A DNA stretch of 14,360 bases from an uncultured Oscillospiraceae bacterium (GTDB taxonomy: Bacteria > Bacillota > Clostridia > Oscillospirales > Oscillospiraceae). Numbering within the stretch: position 1 is the stretch's first letter; every line of letters starts with the position of its first letter. The translations under genes were made by a program, and so were the position numbers. The notes under the pieces were generated by a model. The model worked only from the letters and a program-made list of their open reading frames with translations, was not told the origin of the DNA and did no database searches. Shown piece after piece: positions 6,683 through 13,849 of this stretch. Location: assembly GCA_934655875.1 (NCBI GenBank), contig CAKUHB010000046.1, positions 1 through 14,360 on the forward strand. The letters are read 5' to 3'.

Positions 6683-7758
6683 GCAGTGTCTATACCGGCA
6701 ATCTGACAGTCGCCATCTTCGGCCAGTCGCACGCGCCGGCCATCGGCGTGACGATCGACGGCCTGCCTGCCGGGCTTCCCGTCGATCTGGATGCATTGCA
6801 GCAGTTTCTTCGCCGCCGCGCGCCCGGCCAGAATGCCTGGTCGACGCCGCGGAAGGAAGCGGACGCGCCCGAGATCCTCTGCGGCTTATCGAACGGCCGC
6901 ACGTGCGGCGCGCCGCTGACGGCCATCATCCGCAACACCAACACCCGCTCCGGCGACTATGACAATCTCCGCGACACGCCGCGCCCCGGCCACGCGGACT
7001 ATACCGCGCAGATGAAATTTTCCGGCGCGCAGGATGTCGCGGGCGGCGGCCACTTCTCTGGCCGCCTGACTGCGCCGCTGTGCATCGCAGGCGGCATCTG
7101 CTTGCAGCTGCTGGAAACGCAGGGCGTCACGATCCGCGCGCGGATCGTCTCCGTCGGCGCAGTCACCGACGATTCCCCGTTCCTGACGCCGGTCGGCGAA
7201 AAGGCATTTCCCGCGGTCTCTGACGCGGCGGCAGCCGCCATGCAGGCGGAGATCGCTGCGGCACGCGCGGACGGCGATTCCGTCGGCGGCGTGATCGAGT
7301 GCGTCGTCGAGGGGCTTCCGGCGGGCGTCGGCGATCCGATGTTTGGCGGTCTGGAAAACCTCATTTCCCGCGCCGTCTTCGCCATTCCCGCCGTCAAGGG
7401 CATTGAATTTGGCGCAGGCTTCGCCGCGGCGCGCATGCGCGGCAGCGAGAATAACGACCCGTTCCGCGTGGAAAACGGCACAGTCGTGACCGAGACGAAC
7501 CACTGCGGCGGCATTCTCGGCGGCATTTCCGACGGCATGCCCATCGTCTTCCGCGCGGCCTTCAAGCCCACGCCGTCCATCGCCCGGCAGCAGCGCTCAG
7601 TCAGTCTCGGGCAGATGGAAAACAAGACGCTCGTCATTCAGGGCCGCCACGACCCGTGCATCGTGCCGCGCGCCGTCCCCTGTGTGGAAGCGGCGGCGGC
7701 CATCGCGGTGCTGGACGCCGTGATGGCGCGCAAGGAGGAGGTCGGCTATGGCTTTTGA
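6679..7758 (+). CDS. aroC: Chorismate synthase
   Basis: It catalyses the last shikimate step, 1,4-elimination of phosphate from EPSP to chorismate, and needs reduced FMN. The start overlaps the aroA stop (ATGA), with a strong AAGGAGG at 6665-6671. The 359-residue product shows the family blocks in order: GQSHAPAIGVTIDGLPAG near the N-terminus, RRRAPGQNAWSTPRKE, the signature RPGHADYTAQMKF, GGGHFSGRLTAPLCIAGG, NHCGGILGGISDGMPI and RHDPCIVPRAVPCVEA. These include the histidines and arginines that line the flavin and substrate site. No flavin reductase domain is fused, so it presumably depends on cellular reduced FMN. Confidence 0.97.
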   Translation: MSSVYTGNLTVAIFGQSHAPAIGVTIDGLPAGLPVDLDALQQFLRRRAPGQNAWSTPRKEADAPEILCGLSNGRTCGAPLTAIIRNTNTRSGDYDNLRDTPRPGHADYTAQMKFSGAQDVAGGGHFSGRLTAPLCIAGGICLQLLETQGVTIRARIVSVGAVTDDSPFLTPVGEKAFPAVSDAAAAAMQAEIAAARADGDSVGGVIECVVEGLPAGVGDPMFGGLENLISRAVFAIPAVKGIEFGAGFAAARMRGSENNDPFRVENGTVVTETNHCGGILGGISDGMPIVFRAAFKPTPSIARQQRSVSLGQMENKTLVIQGRHDPCIVPRAVPCVEAAAAIAVLDAVMARKEEVGYGF

Positions 7759-8983
7759 GTCTCTTCGCTGCGGGCTTCTCGGCCGGACGCTCGGCCACAG
7801 CTATTCGCCCGCCATCCATAAGGAGCTGGCCGGGTATTCCTACCGGCTGTTTGAGGTTGAACCGGAGCAGCTCGGCAGCTTCCTCACCTCCGGCGCGTTT
7901 GACGGGCTGAACGTCACGATCCCGTATAAAAAGGACGTCATCCCCTACTGTGCGGAGCTGTCTGAGACCGCGCGGGCCATCGGCGCGGTCAATACCATCG
8001 TCCGCAGGCCGGACGGCACGCTCTGGGGCGACAATACCGACGCCTACGGCTTTTCCATGCTCGTGCAGGCCAGCGGCGCAGATGTCGCCGGGAAAAAGAC
8101 GCTCGTCTTCGGCAGCGGCGGCGCATCGCTCACGGCGCAGTATGTCCTGAAAACGCTCGGCGCACGCGAGGTCGTCGTGGTCTCCCGCCATGGGGCGGAC
8201 AATTATGAGAATCTGGATCGCCATGCCGACGCCCAGATCGCCGTCAACACGACGCCCCTCGGCATGTTCCCGAACACCGGCGTATCGCCGGTTTTACTTG
8301 CCCGCTTCCCGGCGCTGCAAGCCGCGCTGGACGTGGTCTATAACCCGGCACGGACGGAGTTCCTTTTGCAGGCGGAGCGGCTTGGCATTCCGTGCGCCAA
8401 CGGTCTTCTGATGCTCACGGCGCAGGCAAAAAAGAGCTGCGAGGACTTTACCGGCCAACCGGTACCGGACAGCCGGATCACAGAGATCACCAATTCTCTT
8501 GCCGCGCGCATGCAGAACATTGTCCTCATCGGCATGCCCGGCAGCGGCAAGACCACGATCGGCACGCTGCTCGCCCGGCAGCTTGGCCGGGAGCTTGTGG
8601 ACGCCGACCAGATGCTTGAGACGCAGGCCGGCATGCCGATCCCGGAAATTTTCCGCCGCGAGGGCGAGACGGGCTTCCGCACGCGGGAGACCGCGGTGCT
8701 TGCCCAGCTTGGCAAACAGTCCGGCCTTGTCATCGCCACGGGCGGCGGCTGCGTGACGCGGGCGGAGAATTATCCGCTCCTGCACCAGAACGGCGTGATC
8801 GTCTGCCTGCACCGCGCGCTGGAGAAGCTGCCCGTCAGCGGGCGGCCCGTCTCGCAGGCGCTGGGGCCGGAAGCGATCTACGCGCAGAGAAAGCCGCTCT
8901 ACGCGAGGTTTGCCGACCATATGATTTCCAACGACGGCGCGCCGGAGGACACCGTGCGCGCGATTCTGGAGGTAGTTTTATGA
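7748..8983 (+). CDS. aroE-aroK: Fused shikimate dehydrogenase - shikimate kinase
   Basis: A single 411-residue chain appears to carry two consecutive pathway enzymes. The AroE part (about 1-250) reduces 3-dehydroshikimate to shikimate. It shows LGHSYSPAIH, NVTIPYKKD with Lys61, GDNTDAYGF with Asp98, the GSGGAS nucleotide loop and NTTPLGMFP. The AroK part (about 255-411) phosphorylates shikimate. It has the Walker A loop GMPGSGKTT at 262-270, VDADQMLE, RETAVL, ATGGG and SGRPVS. The join is a short helix-like stretch with no stop. An in-frame ATG at 8510 marks the kinase boundary, but I see no good ribosome binding site for separate initiation. The start overlaps aroC by 11 bases, with GGAGG within aroC just upstream. 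Domain order follows reaction order. Confidence 0.95.
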   Translation: MAFESLRCGLLGRTLGHSYSPAIHKELAGYSYRLFEVEPEQLGSFLTSGAFDGLNVTIPYKKDVIPYCAELSETARAIGAVNTIVRRPDGTLWGDNTDAYGFSMLVQASGADVAGKKTLVFGSGGASLTAQYVLKTLGAREVVVVSRHGADNYENLDRHADAQIAVNTTPLGMFPNTGVSPVLLARFPALQAALDVVYNPARTEFLLQAERLGIPCANGLLMLTAQAKKSCEDFTGQPVPDSRITEITNSLAARMQNIVLIGMPGSGKTTIGTLLARQLGRELVDADQMLETQAGMPIPEIFRREGETGFRTRETAVLAQLGKQSGLVIATGGGCVTRAENYPLLHQNGVIVCLHRALEKLPVSGRPVSQALGPEAIYAQRKPLYARFADHMISNDGAPEDTVRAILEVVL

Positions 8984-9414
8984 AGCTTCTGATTCTGAAC
9001 GGCCCGAACCTCAATCTGCTCGGCCTGCGCGAACCGGATATTTACGGCACACAGAACTATGACGCCCTTGTCCGCTTCTGTCAGAACGCCTGCCGCGAAA
9101 TCGGCGCGGAGTGCAAAGTCTTCCAGTCCAACCACGAGGGCGCGCTGGTCGACGAGATTCAGGCCGCCTACGGCGTTTACGACGGCATCGTGATCAATCC
9201 CGCCGCCTACACGCACACGAGCGTCGCCATTCTGGACGCATTGAAGGCTGTCGCCATTCCGGCAGTCGAGGTGCATCTGTCCGACGTGACGCAGCGCGAG
9301 GATTTCCGCCAGGTCTCCTACGCGCGGCTCGCCTGCGTCAAGACGTTCATGGGGCTTGGCTTTGAGGGCTACCGGCAGGCGATTTTGTTCCTCAAATCGT
9401 ATATAAATGCATAA
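8980..9414 (+). CDS. aroQ: Type II 3-dehydroquinate dehydratase
   Basis: It dehydrates 3-dehydroquinate to 3-dehydroshikimate, the third shikimate step. The 144-residue length and motifs are those of the dodecameric type II enzymes, which are unrelated to type I AroD. Visible are LNGPNLNLLGLREPDIYG with Arg17 and Tyr22 as the catalytic pair, QSNHEGALVDEI, NPAAYTHTSVAI and VEVHLSDVTQREDFR, which carries the active-site histidine. The ATG overlaps the aroE-aroK stop (ATGA), with GGAGG at 8968-8972. It is the last gene of the operon: a terminator follows 16 bases after the stop. With it the operon covers every step from DAHP to chorismate. Confidence 0.97.
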   Translation: MKLLILNGPNLNLLGLREPDIYGTQNYDALVRFCQNACREIGAECKVFQSNHEGALVDEIQAAYGVYDGIVINPAAYTHTSVAILDALKAVAIPAVEVHLSDVTQREDFRQVSYARLACVKTFMGLGFEGYRQAILFLKSYINA

Positions 9415-9430
9415 TTTCGGTTTATTATTC

Positions 9431-9463
9431 ATCCGGCAGCTGCATGCGGCTGCCGGATTTTTT
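9431..9463 (+). terminator. Terminator of the aro operon
   Basis: ATCCGGCAGC (9431-9440) pairs perfectly with GCTGCCGGAT (9449-9458) around an eight-base loop and runs into six Ts. It closes the aromatic operon. A short open frame at 9407-9598 crosses this hairpin and is not considered a gene. Confidence 0.93.
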
Positions 9464-9544
9464 CTGTCATTCTGCAAGTTTTCATTTTTCATTCTTTCAT
9501 CATCATGCATCAATTCCGTCTTAGCTGTGCATATATCCGCCATA

Positions 9545-9608
9545 TTTCATGAAAAATGCAGGATTTCCGTTGCGAATCAGAATTTCAGAAAAAAATAATT
9601 TCACGAAA
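9545..9608. promoter_or_regulatory. Pair of TTTCAYGAAA palindromes upstream of the TRAP operon (possible operator)
   Basis: TTTCATGAAA at 9545-9554 and TTTCACGAAA at 9599-9608 are near-identical 10-bp palindromes with centres 54 bases apart, about five helical turns. A weaker TTTCAGAAA half-match lies between them near 9583. They sit just upstream of the -35 at 9623. This could be a regulator binding pair, but the region is AT-rich and the match may be chance. The rest of 9464-9622 shows no gene. Confidence 0.3.
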
Positions 9609-9635
9609 TGACGATTTGCTTCTTGAAAAATGCAG
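9550..9635 (+). repeat. Direct repeat TGAAAAATGCAG upstream of the TRAP operon
   Basis: The 12-mer TGAAAAATGCAG occurs at 9550-9561 and again at 9624-9635, an offset of 74 bases. The second copy overlaps the -35 hexamer and the start of the spacer. It may be a regulator site or a coincidence in AT-rich DNA. Confidence 0.4.
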
Positions 9636-9651
9636 TTCGATGCAGTATACT
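9623..9651 (+). promoter_or_regulatory. Promoter of the TRAP transporter operon
   Basis: TTGAAA (9623-9628) and TATACT (9646-9651) are separated by 17 bases. A start near 9658 leaves a leader of about 30 nt with GGAGG at 9675-9679. The upstream DNA is A/T-rich, as expected of an UP-element-like region. Confidence 0.8.
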
Positions 9652-9686
9652 TTATCACAACAAATCAACGTACCGGAGGAATACAT

Positions 9687-10745
9687 ATGAAAAAGATTCT
9701 TGCACTGCTTCTCGCGGCCGTCCTCGTTCTGGGCATGGCTGCGTGTGCCGCCTCGACTGAGGCTCCCGCTTCTACCGACGCATCGGCTTCGACCGACGCT
9801 CCGGCTTCGGCTGACGCTTCGGCTTCCACCGATTCGTCCGCTTCCACGCCCGCTGCTTCCGGCGCGAAACTCCGCTTCGTTACCGGCGGCGAATCCGGCA
9901 CGTATTACGCCTTCGGCTCCGTCATTGCGCAGCACGCCACCAACAACGCCGGCATCGACGTTGTCGGCCTTGTCGGCAACGGCTCGCAGTCGAACGTCTT
10001 TGAGCTGGACGACGGCAACGCAGAGCTGGCCTTCTGCCAGTCCGACGTTATGGCCTACGCTTACGACGGCACGAACATCTTCGCCGACACCGGCGCAGTG
10101 ACGTGCTTCTCCACGGTCGCGGCTCTCTACACCGAGCAGGTGCAGATCGTCACCACGAACCCCGAGATTAAGACCGTCGAGGATCTCAAGGGCAAGAATG
10201 TCTCCATCGGTGCAGCCGGTTCCGGCGTCTACTTCAACGCCATGGATATCCTCGGCGCTTACGGCCTGTCCGAGAGCGACATCAACCCGACCTATCAGTC
10301 CTTCGGCGACAGCGCCGATGCCCTGAAGAACGGCCAGATCGACGCGGCCTTCATCGTTGCCGGCGCTCCCACCACCGCCGTTACCGACCTTGCCACCACG
10401 AAGGACGTTTACCTCGTGTCTCTGGACGACGCGCATGTCGAGCAGCTGCTCGCCTCTTCTCCGTACTACACCAAGGTCACCATCCCCGCTGACGTCTACG
10501 GCCTTGATTCCGACACCGTGACCGTCGCGGTCGGCGCTGTCATTCTGGCGCGCGACGACGTCTCTGAGGACGCCATCTACAAGCTCGTCGCCGATATCTT
10601 CGACAACGCCGCCAGTCTGACCGACACCCACGCAAAGTACGCCGAGATCGATCTCGAGTACGGCGCGTCCATCACCTCTGTCCCCTATCATCCCGGCGCT
10701 GCTAAGTACTTCGCCGAGAAGGGCATTGAGGTTCCCACCAAGTAA
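9687..10745 (+). CDS. TRAP transporter solute receptor, TAXI family (lipoprotein)
   Basis: This is the extracytoplasmic binding protein that delivers substrate to the TRAP permease encoded next. The ATG at 9687 has GGAGG at 9675-9679; a longer open frame from 9630 is ignored because it lacks a signal sequence in place. The 352-residue product begins with a lysine pair, a hydrophobic core and Cys20 in GMAAC, a loose lipobox, so membrane anchoring as a lipoprotein is likely. Residues 21-60 are a low-complexity Ala/Ser/Thr/Asp/Pro linker. The binding fold follows, opening with FVTGGESGTYYAFG and containing VEDLKGKNVSIGAAGSGVYFNA and QIDAAFIVAGAPT, typical of TAXI receptors. Its substrate is unknown; some relatives bind glutamate or other organic acids. 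C-ending codon use suggests high expression. Confidence 0.94.
   Translation: MKKILALLLAAVLVLGMAACAASTEAPASTDASASTDAPASADASASTDSSASTPAASGAKLRFVTGGESGTYYAFGSVIAQHATNNAGIDVVGLVGNGSQSNVFELDDGNAELAFCQSDVMAYAYDGTNIFADTGAVTCFSTVAALYTEQVQIVTTNPEIKTVEDLKGKNVSIGAAGSGVYFNAMDILGAYGLSESDINPTYQSFGDSADALKNGQIDAAFIVAGAPTTAVTDLATTKDVYLVSLDDAHVEQLLASSPYYTKVTIPADVYGLDSDTVTVAVGAVILARDDVSEDAIYKLVADIFDNAASLTDTHAKYAEIDLEYGASITSVPYHPGAAKYFAEKGIEVPTK
9768..9839 (+). repeat. 18-bp tandem repeats encoding the receptor linker
   Basis: Four imperfect 18-bp units encode ASTDAS, ASTDAP, ASADAS and ASTDSS (residues 28-51), followed by a partial AST unit. The third-base differences show the repeat is maintained at protein level rather than freshly duplicated. 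It probably acts as a flexible tether between the lipid-anchored Cys20 and the binding domain. Confidence 0.75.
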
Positions 10746-10771
10746 AGCTTAACGCATTTTACACACCTTTT

Positions 10772-10804
10772 ACAACTACGGCAGGGGTTCCCTGCCGTAG
10801 TTGT
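10772..10804 (+). promoter_or_regulatory. Perfect intercistronic hairpin between receptor and permease genes
   Basis: ACAACTACGGCAGGG (10772-10786) pairs over 15 bp without mismatch with 10790-10804 around a GTT loop. No T tract follows, so it is not a standard terminator. It lies 26 bases after the receptor stop and 20 bases before the permease ribosome binding site. It may stabilise the upstream message or partly block read-through, giving more receptor than permease. The role is inferred from position. Confidence 0.7.
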
Positions 10805-10839
10805 CGCGCACATCTGAAGAAAAGAAGGAGAGATGCCCC

Positions 10840-12882
10840 TTGTCCAAGACTCCCGACAAGAACACCCCCGTAACTGCCAACGACGACACGCAGAACATCG
10901 CCGCCGACGTTGACGAGGTCATGCGGAAATATGACCGCGAATCCAACACCCGCGTCTGGTCCGGCTGGCGCGCGATCGTCATCAAGATCTTTATGGCAGC
11001 CTTCGCCCTGTTCTGCATCATCATGACGCTGTTCACCACGTGGATGCCGGAGATCCGTCTGCCGCTGTTCATGGGTCTGATCGTCATTGCAGGCTTTTTG
11101 AACTTCCCGGCCAGCAAGCATCACGTGCGGCCCAACTATCTGCCGTGGTACGACATTCTGCTCATGCTCGTAGGCGCGGCCTGCTTCTTCTATTTTGCCT
11201 TCAACGCCATGACGATGATCCGTCTTGCCACGCGCATCCAGCCCATCCATGTCGCCATCGGCTGCGTCGGCATTCTGATTCTGGTCGAGCTGTGCCGCCG
11301 CTGCGTGGGTCTGCCGATCCTCGTTGTGGCAGGCGTTCTGATCGTCTATGCGTTCTATAACCAGATGAGCTACAACGCCACCTTCTATCAGGCGCTCAAG
11401 AACATCATCTACAAGCTGTTCTACACCACGAGCGGCGTCATCGGTACGCCGGTCAACGTCTGCTACACCTATATTGTCCTGTTCATCATCTTCGGCGCAT
11501 TTCTGGAGCGCACCGGCATTGCGAACTTCTTCATCTCGTTTGCAAACCGCCTTGCAGGCTGGTCCTCCGGCGGCCCGGCCAAGGTCGCGGTCATTTCCTC
11601 CGCGCTCTGCGGCATGGTCTCCGGCTCGTCCGTCGGCAACACGGTCACGACCGGCTCGTTCACCATCCCGATGATGAAAAAGACCGGCTACAAGCCGGAG
11701 TTTGCAGGCGCAGTCGAAGCCGCAGCCTCGACCGGCGGCCAGATCATGCCGCCGATCATGGGCGCAGCCGCGTTCCTGATGGCGGAGTACATCGGCATCC
11801 CGTATGCGCAGGTCGCCGTCAAGGCGATCCTCCCTGCCATCCTGTACTTCACCGGCATTTTCATCGCCGTCCATCTGGAAGCCAAGAAGCTCGGTCTGCG
11901 CGGCATTGCCAAGGATCAGCTGCCGAAGTGGGCCGCGCTCGCGCGTGACTGCTATCTGATTCTTCCGCTGATCCTGCTCGTCTGGCTGGTCTCGTCCGGC
12001 GCGAAGACGATGTCTCACTCGGCGGCCTATTCCATCCTCGCGGCCATCATCGTCGGCTTTATCAACTTCTTCCTGACCCGCAAGCGCGGCACGGAGGAAC
12101 GCGCGCCGCAGGCCACGGGCCGCGCCATCGGCGGCGCCGTCGGTGACAGCGCGAAATCCGTCCTCGACTCGCTCGAAGCCGGCGCCAAGGGCGCCATCAC
12201 GGTCGCGGTCGCGTGCGCGATGGCCGGTATCATCGCCGGCTGCATCACGGTCACAGGTCTTGCTTCCATCCTGATCAACGCCATCGTCCAGCTGGCCGGC
12301 AACGCAACCTTCATCGGTCTGATCCTGACCATGATCTGCTGCATCATCCTCGGCATGGGCGTGCCCACGACGGCAAACTACTGCATCATGGCTTCGACCT
12401 GCGCGCCGATCCTCATTAAGATGGGCTATCCCCTCGTCGCCGCGCACTTCTTCGTCTTCTACTTCGGCATCGTCGCCGATATCACCCCGCCGGTCGCACT
12501 GGCTGCCTATGCAGGCTCCGCCATTGCAAAGTCTAACCCGATGAAGACCGGCATCAACGCGACGAAGCTCGCCATCGCGGCCTTCATCGTCCCGTTCATT
12601 TTCGCGTACAACCCGCAGATGCTCTTTGAGAACGTCACGAGTGCGTTCCAGGTCATCCAGATCGTCATTACCGCGCTGCTTGGCATTTTCGCCGTGGCCG
12701 CCGGTCTGGAGGGCTATATCGTCCGTCATATGCACTGGCCGCTGCGCGTGCTGGCCATCATCGGCGGTCTGACGCTCCTGATCCCCGGCACCGTCAGCGA
12801 CCTGATCGGTCTCGTGATCGTTGCCGCGATCATCATTCTGCAGATCCTGCAAAACAAAAAAGAGCAGCGCGCCGCTGCCTGA
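10840..12882 (+). CDS. TRAP transporter permease, fused 4TM/12TM subunits
   Basis: It is an inner-membrane transporter that uses an ion gradient to import the solute bound by the TAXI receptor. The product is 680 residues if translation begins at TTG 10840, which is preceded by AAGGAG at 10825-10830 at nine-base spacing. An ATG at 10833 is out of frame and soon stops, and an in-frame TTG at 10801 lies inside the hairpin. After a hydrophilic N-terminus of about 40 residues come several hydrophobic helices (the small DctQ-like part), then the large DctM-like part. GMVSGSSVGNTVTTGSF begins at residue 258, followed by AASTGGQIMPPIMGAAAFLMAEYIGIPY and later GMGVPTTANYCIM and DITPPVALAAYAGSAIA. Fusion of both membrane subunits is normal for TAXI systems. 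A charged KNKKEQRAAA end closes it. Confidence 0.95.
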   Translation: MSKTPDKNTPVTANDDTQNIAADVDEVMRKYDRESNTRVWSGWRAIVIKIFMAAFALFCIIMTLFTTWMPEIRLPLFMGLIVIAGFLNFPASKHHVRPNYLPWYDILLMLVGAACFFYFAFNAMTMIRLATRIQPIHVAIGCVGILILVELCRRCVGLPILVVAGVLIVYAFYNQMSYNATFYQALKNIIYKLFYTTSGVIGTPVNVCYTYIVLFIIFGAFLERTGIANFFISFANRLAGWSSGGPAKVAVISSALCGMVSGSSVGNTVTTGSFTIPMMKKTGYKPEFAGAVEAAASTGGQIMPPIMGAAAFLMAEYIGIPYAQVAVKAILPAILYFTGIFIAVHLEAKKLGLRGIAKDQLPKWAALARDCYLILPLILLVWLVSSGAKTMSHSAAYSILAAIIVGFINFFLTRKRGTEERAPQATGRAIGGAVGDSAKSVLDSLEAGAKGAITVAVACAMAGIIAGCITVTGLASILINAIVQLAGNATFIGLILTMICCIILGMGVPTTANYCIMASTCAPILIKMGYPLVAAHFFVFYFGIVADITPPVALAAYAGSAIAKSNPMKTGINATKLAIAAFIVPFIFAYNPQMLFENVTSAFQVIQIVITALLGIFAVAAGLEGYIVRHMHWPLRVLAIIGGLTLLIPGTVSDLIGLVIVAAIIILQILQNKKEQRAAA

Positions 12883-12890
12883 GTCCTCAT

Positions 12891-12925
12891 AAAAAGCCAG
12901 TCCGCCGCAGCGGACTGGCTTTTTT
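12891..12925. terminator. Bidirectional terminator between TRAP operon and trmB
   Basis: AAAAAGCCAGTCCGC (12891-12905) pairs perfectly with 12910-12924 around CGCA. It has a T tract on the plus strand and an A tract on the left, which becomes a U tract for the minus strand. It lies eight bases after the permease stop and just past the stop of the convergent trmB, so it can serve both. Confidence 0.94.
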
Positions 12926-12927
12926 CC

Positions 12928-13641
12928 TTAATTCAGTTCTTCCTCATCCTCGGCCGCAGGCTCCGTGTCCTTCTCCGGCTTTTCATCCGCGGGACGCGGC
13001 TGCTTTGTCACCACGACGGCTTCGACCCGGTGGATGGGGGTTCCGAGCGCGTGGAACTTCTCCTCATAGCCGGTCATGATGCCGACAGGGCCGTTGGCGT
13101 GCAGGTCGTCGGTCACGTTGCGCAGCTCCAGATAGCAGCTCTCCATCTCCGGCAGTGACCAGGCAAACAGCTTGGCGTTGTCCGTCTTGAAATGGATCTG
13201 CCCGCCGAGCTTCAGAACCTTCTTGTATTTTTCCAAAAAGGTGTGATAGGTCAGGCGGCGCTTGGCGTTTTTCTTTCTCGGCCACGGGTCGCAGAAATTG
13301 ATGTACAGGAGGTCGATTTCGTCGTCCGCAAAGAACAGGTCGATGTTCGCCGCGTCCAGCGAGACGAAAAACACGTTCTTCAACCCCTTCTGGATCGCCG
13401 CTTCCATCGCCAGCACCAGTGCGTCCTGCACCCGCTCAATGGCGATCAGCAGCACGTCCGGCTCCTGCTCGGCCGTCTCGACCGTGAACTTGCCCTTGCC
13501 GCAGCCGACCTCGACCCGCAGCTCCCGGCAGCCCGGCATCAGACTGCGCCAGTTGCCGCGCAGCTGCTCCGGCTCGTGGATCCAGACCGACTCGCAGGCC
13601 TCCATTCTCGGAGCCAGATTGTTTCTTCTTCGCATTCTCAT
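12928..13641 (-). CDS. trmB: tRNA (guanine-N7-)-methyltransferase
   Basis: It methylates N7 of G46 in the variable loop of tRNAs using S-adenosylmethionine, in the cytoplasm. The 237-residue reading from ATG 13641 begins MRMRRRNNLAPRMEAC, the usual N-terminal pattern of the family, with AAGGG seven bases upstream. Longer in-frame starts at 13665 and 13686 would add a basic leader and are less likely. Family motifs are clear: VEVGCGKGKF (AdoMet loop), INFCDPWPRKKNAKRRLT (catalytic and tRNA-contact block) and GGQIHFKTDN. The last 25 or so residues form an acidic, proline- and glutamate-rich tail ending EDEEELN, which is not part of the core fold. The gene is convergent to the TRAP operon and divergent from the tRNA-Pro promoter. 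Confidence 0.95.
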   Translation of the reverse strand: MRMRRRNNLAPRMEACESVWIHEPEQLRGNWRSLMPGCRELRVEVGCGKGKFTVETAEQEPDVLLIAIERVQDALVLAMEAAIQKGLKNVFFVSLDAANIDLFFADDEIDLLYINFCDPWPRKKNAKRRLTYHTFLEKYKKVLKLGGQIHFKTDNAKLFAWSLPEMESCYLELRNVTDDLHANGPVGIMTGYEEKFHALGTPIHRVEAVVVTKQPRPADEKPEKDTEPAAEDEEELN

Positions 13642-13676
13642 GGCAGCGCCCTTCGCTTTCCTCATTTTCTCCCGAT

Positions 13677-13711
13677 AGCATATCATATCTGCCCCCGCTT
13701 CGCAAGCACAA
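13677..13711 (-). promoter_or_regulatory. Candidate promoter region of trmB
   Basis: Read on the minus strand, TTGTGC (13706-13711) and TATGAT (13682-13687) are 18 bases apart, and overlapping TTGCGA (13700-13705) and TATGCT (13677-13682) are 17 apart. Either would start transcription about 30 bases before the ATG at 13641. Both -35 boxes are weak matches. Confidence 0.35.
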
Positions 13712-13732
13712 TGGCATTCTGTAATCTTCCCC

Positions 13733-13761
13733 TTGCTTTTTTTCGGCTTTTCCAGTATAAT
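13733..13761 (+). promoter_or_regulatory. Promoter of the tRNA-Pro locus
   Basis: TTGCTT (13733-13738) and a perfect TATAAT (13756-13761) are separated by 17 bases. Transcription would start near 13768, about 44 bases before the truncated tRNA-Pro half and 236 before the intact gene. I found no equally good promoter between the two tRNA sequences. Confidence 0.82.
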
Positions 13762-13811
13762 TCATTTGTTGCGGATCCCCTGCTCCCCGGAGCAGTCCCC
13801 GCACATAGTTC

Positions 13812-13849
13812 CCGGGTGTAGCTCAGATGGTAGAGCGCGTGGTTTGGGA
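13812..13849 (+). pseudogene. Detached 5' half of tRNA-Pro(UGG)
   Basis: These 38 bases are identical to the first 38 bases of the intact tRNA-Pro at 14004-14041. They cover the acceptor 5' strand, D arm, anticodon 5' stem and the whole anticodon loop TTTGGGA. Identity ends exactly at the loop/stem boundary, and the following GCGTA cannot pair with the CGTGG stem, so no functional tRNA forms. The promoter at 13733-13761 lies directly in front of this fragment. It is either the displaced 5' end of the original gene after integration of an element, or the front of a decayed tandem copy. Confidence 0.88.

Noticed and set aside
9407..9598. Short plus-strand ORF after aroQ
   Set aside because: It overlaps the end of aroQ, runs straight through the operon terminator and lacks a ribosome binding site.
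10759..12852. 697-codon open frame on the minus strand opposite the TRAP permease
   Set aside because: It is a hydrophilic Asp/Arg/His-rich translation, the expected antisense reading of membrane-protein codons. The plus strand has clear TRAP motifs and initiation signals.
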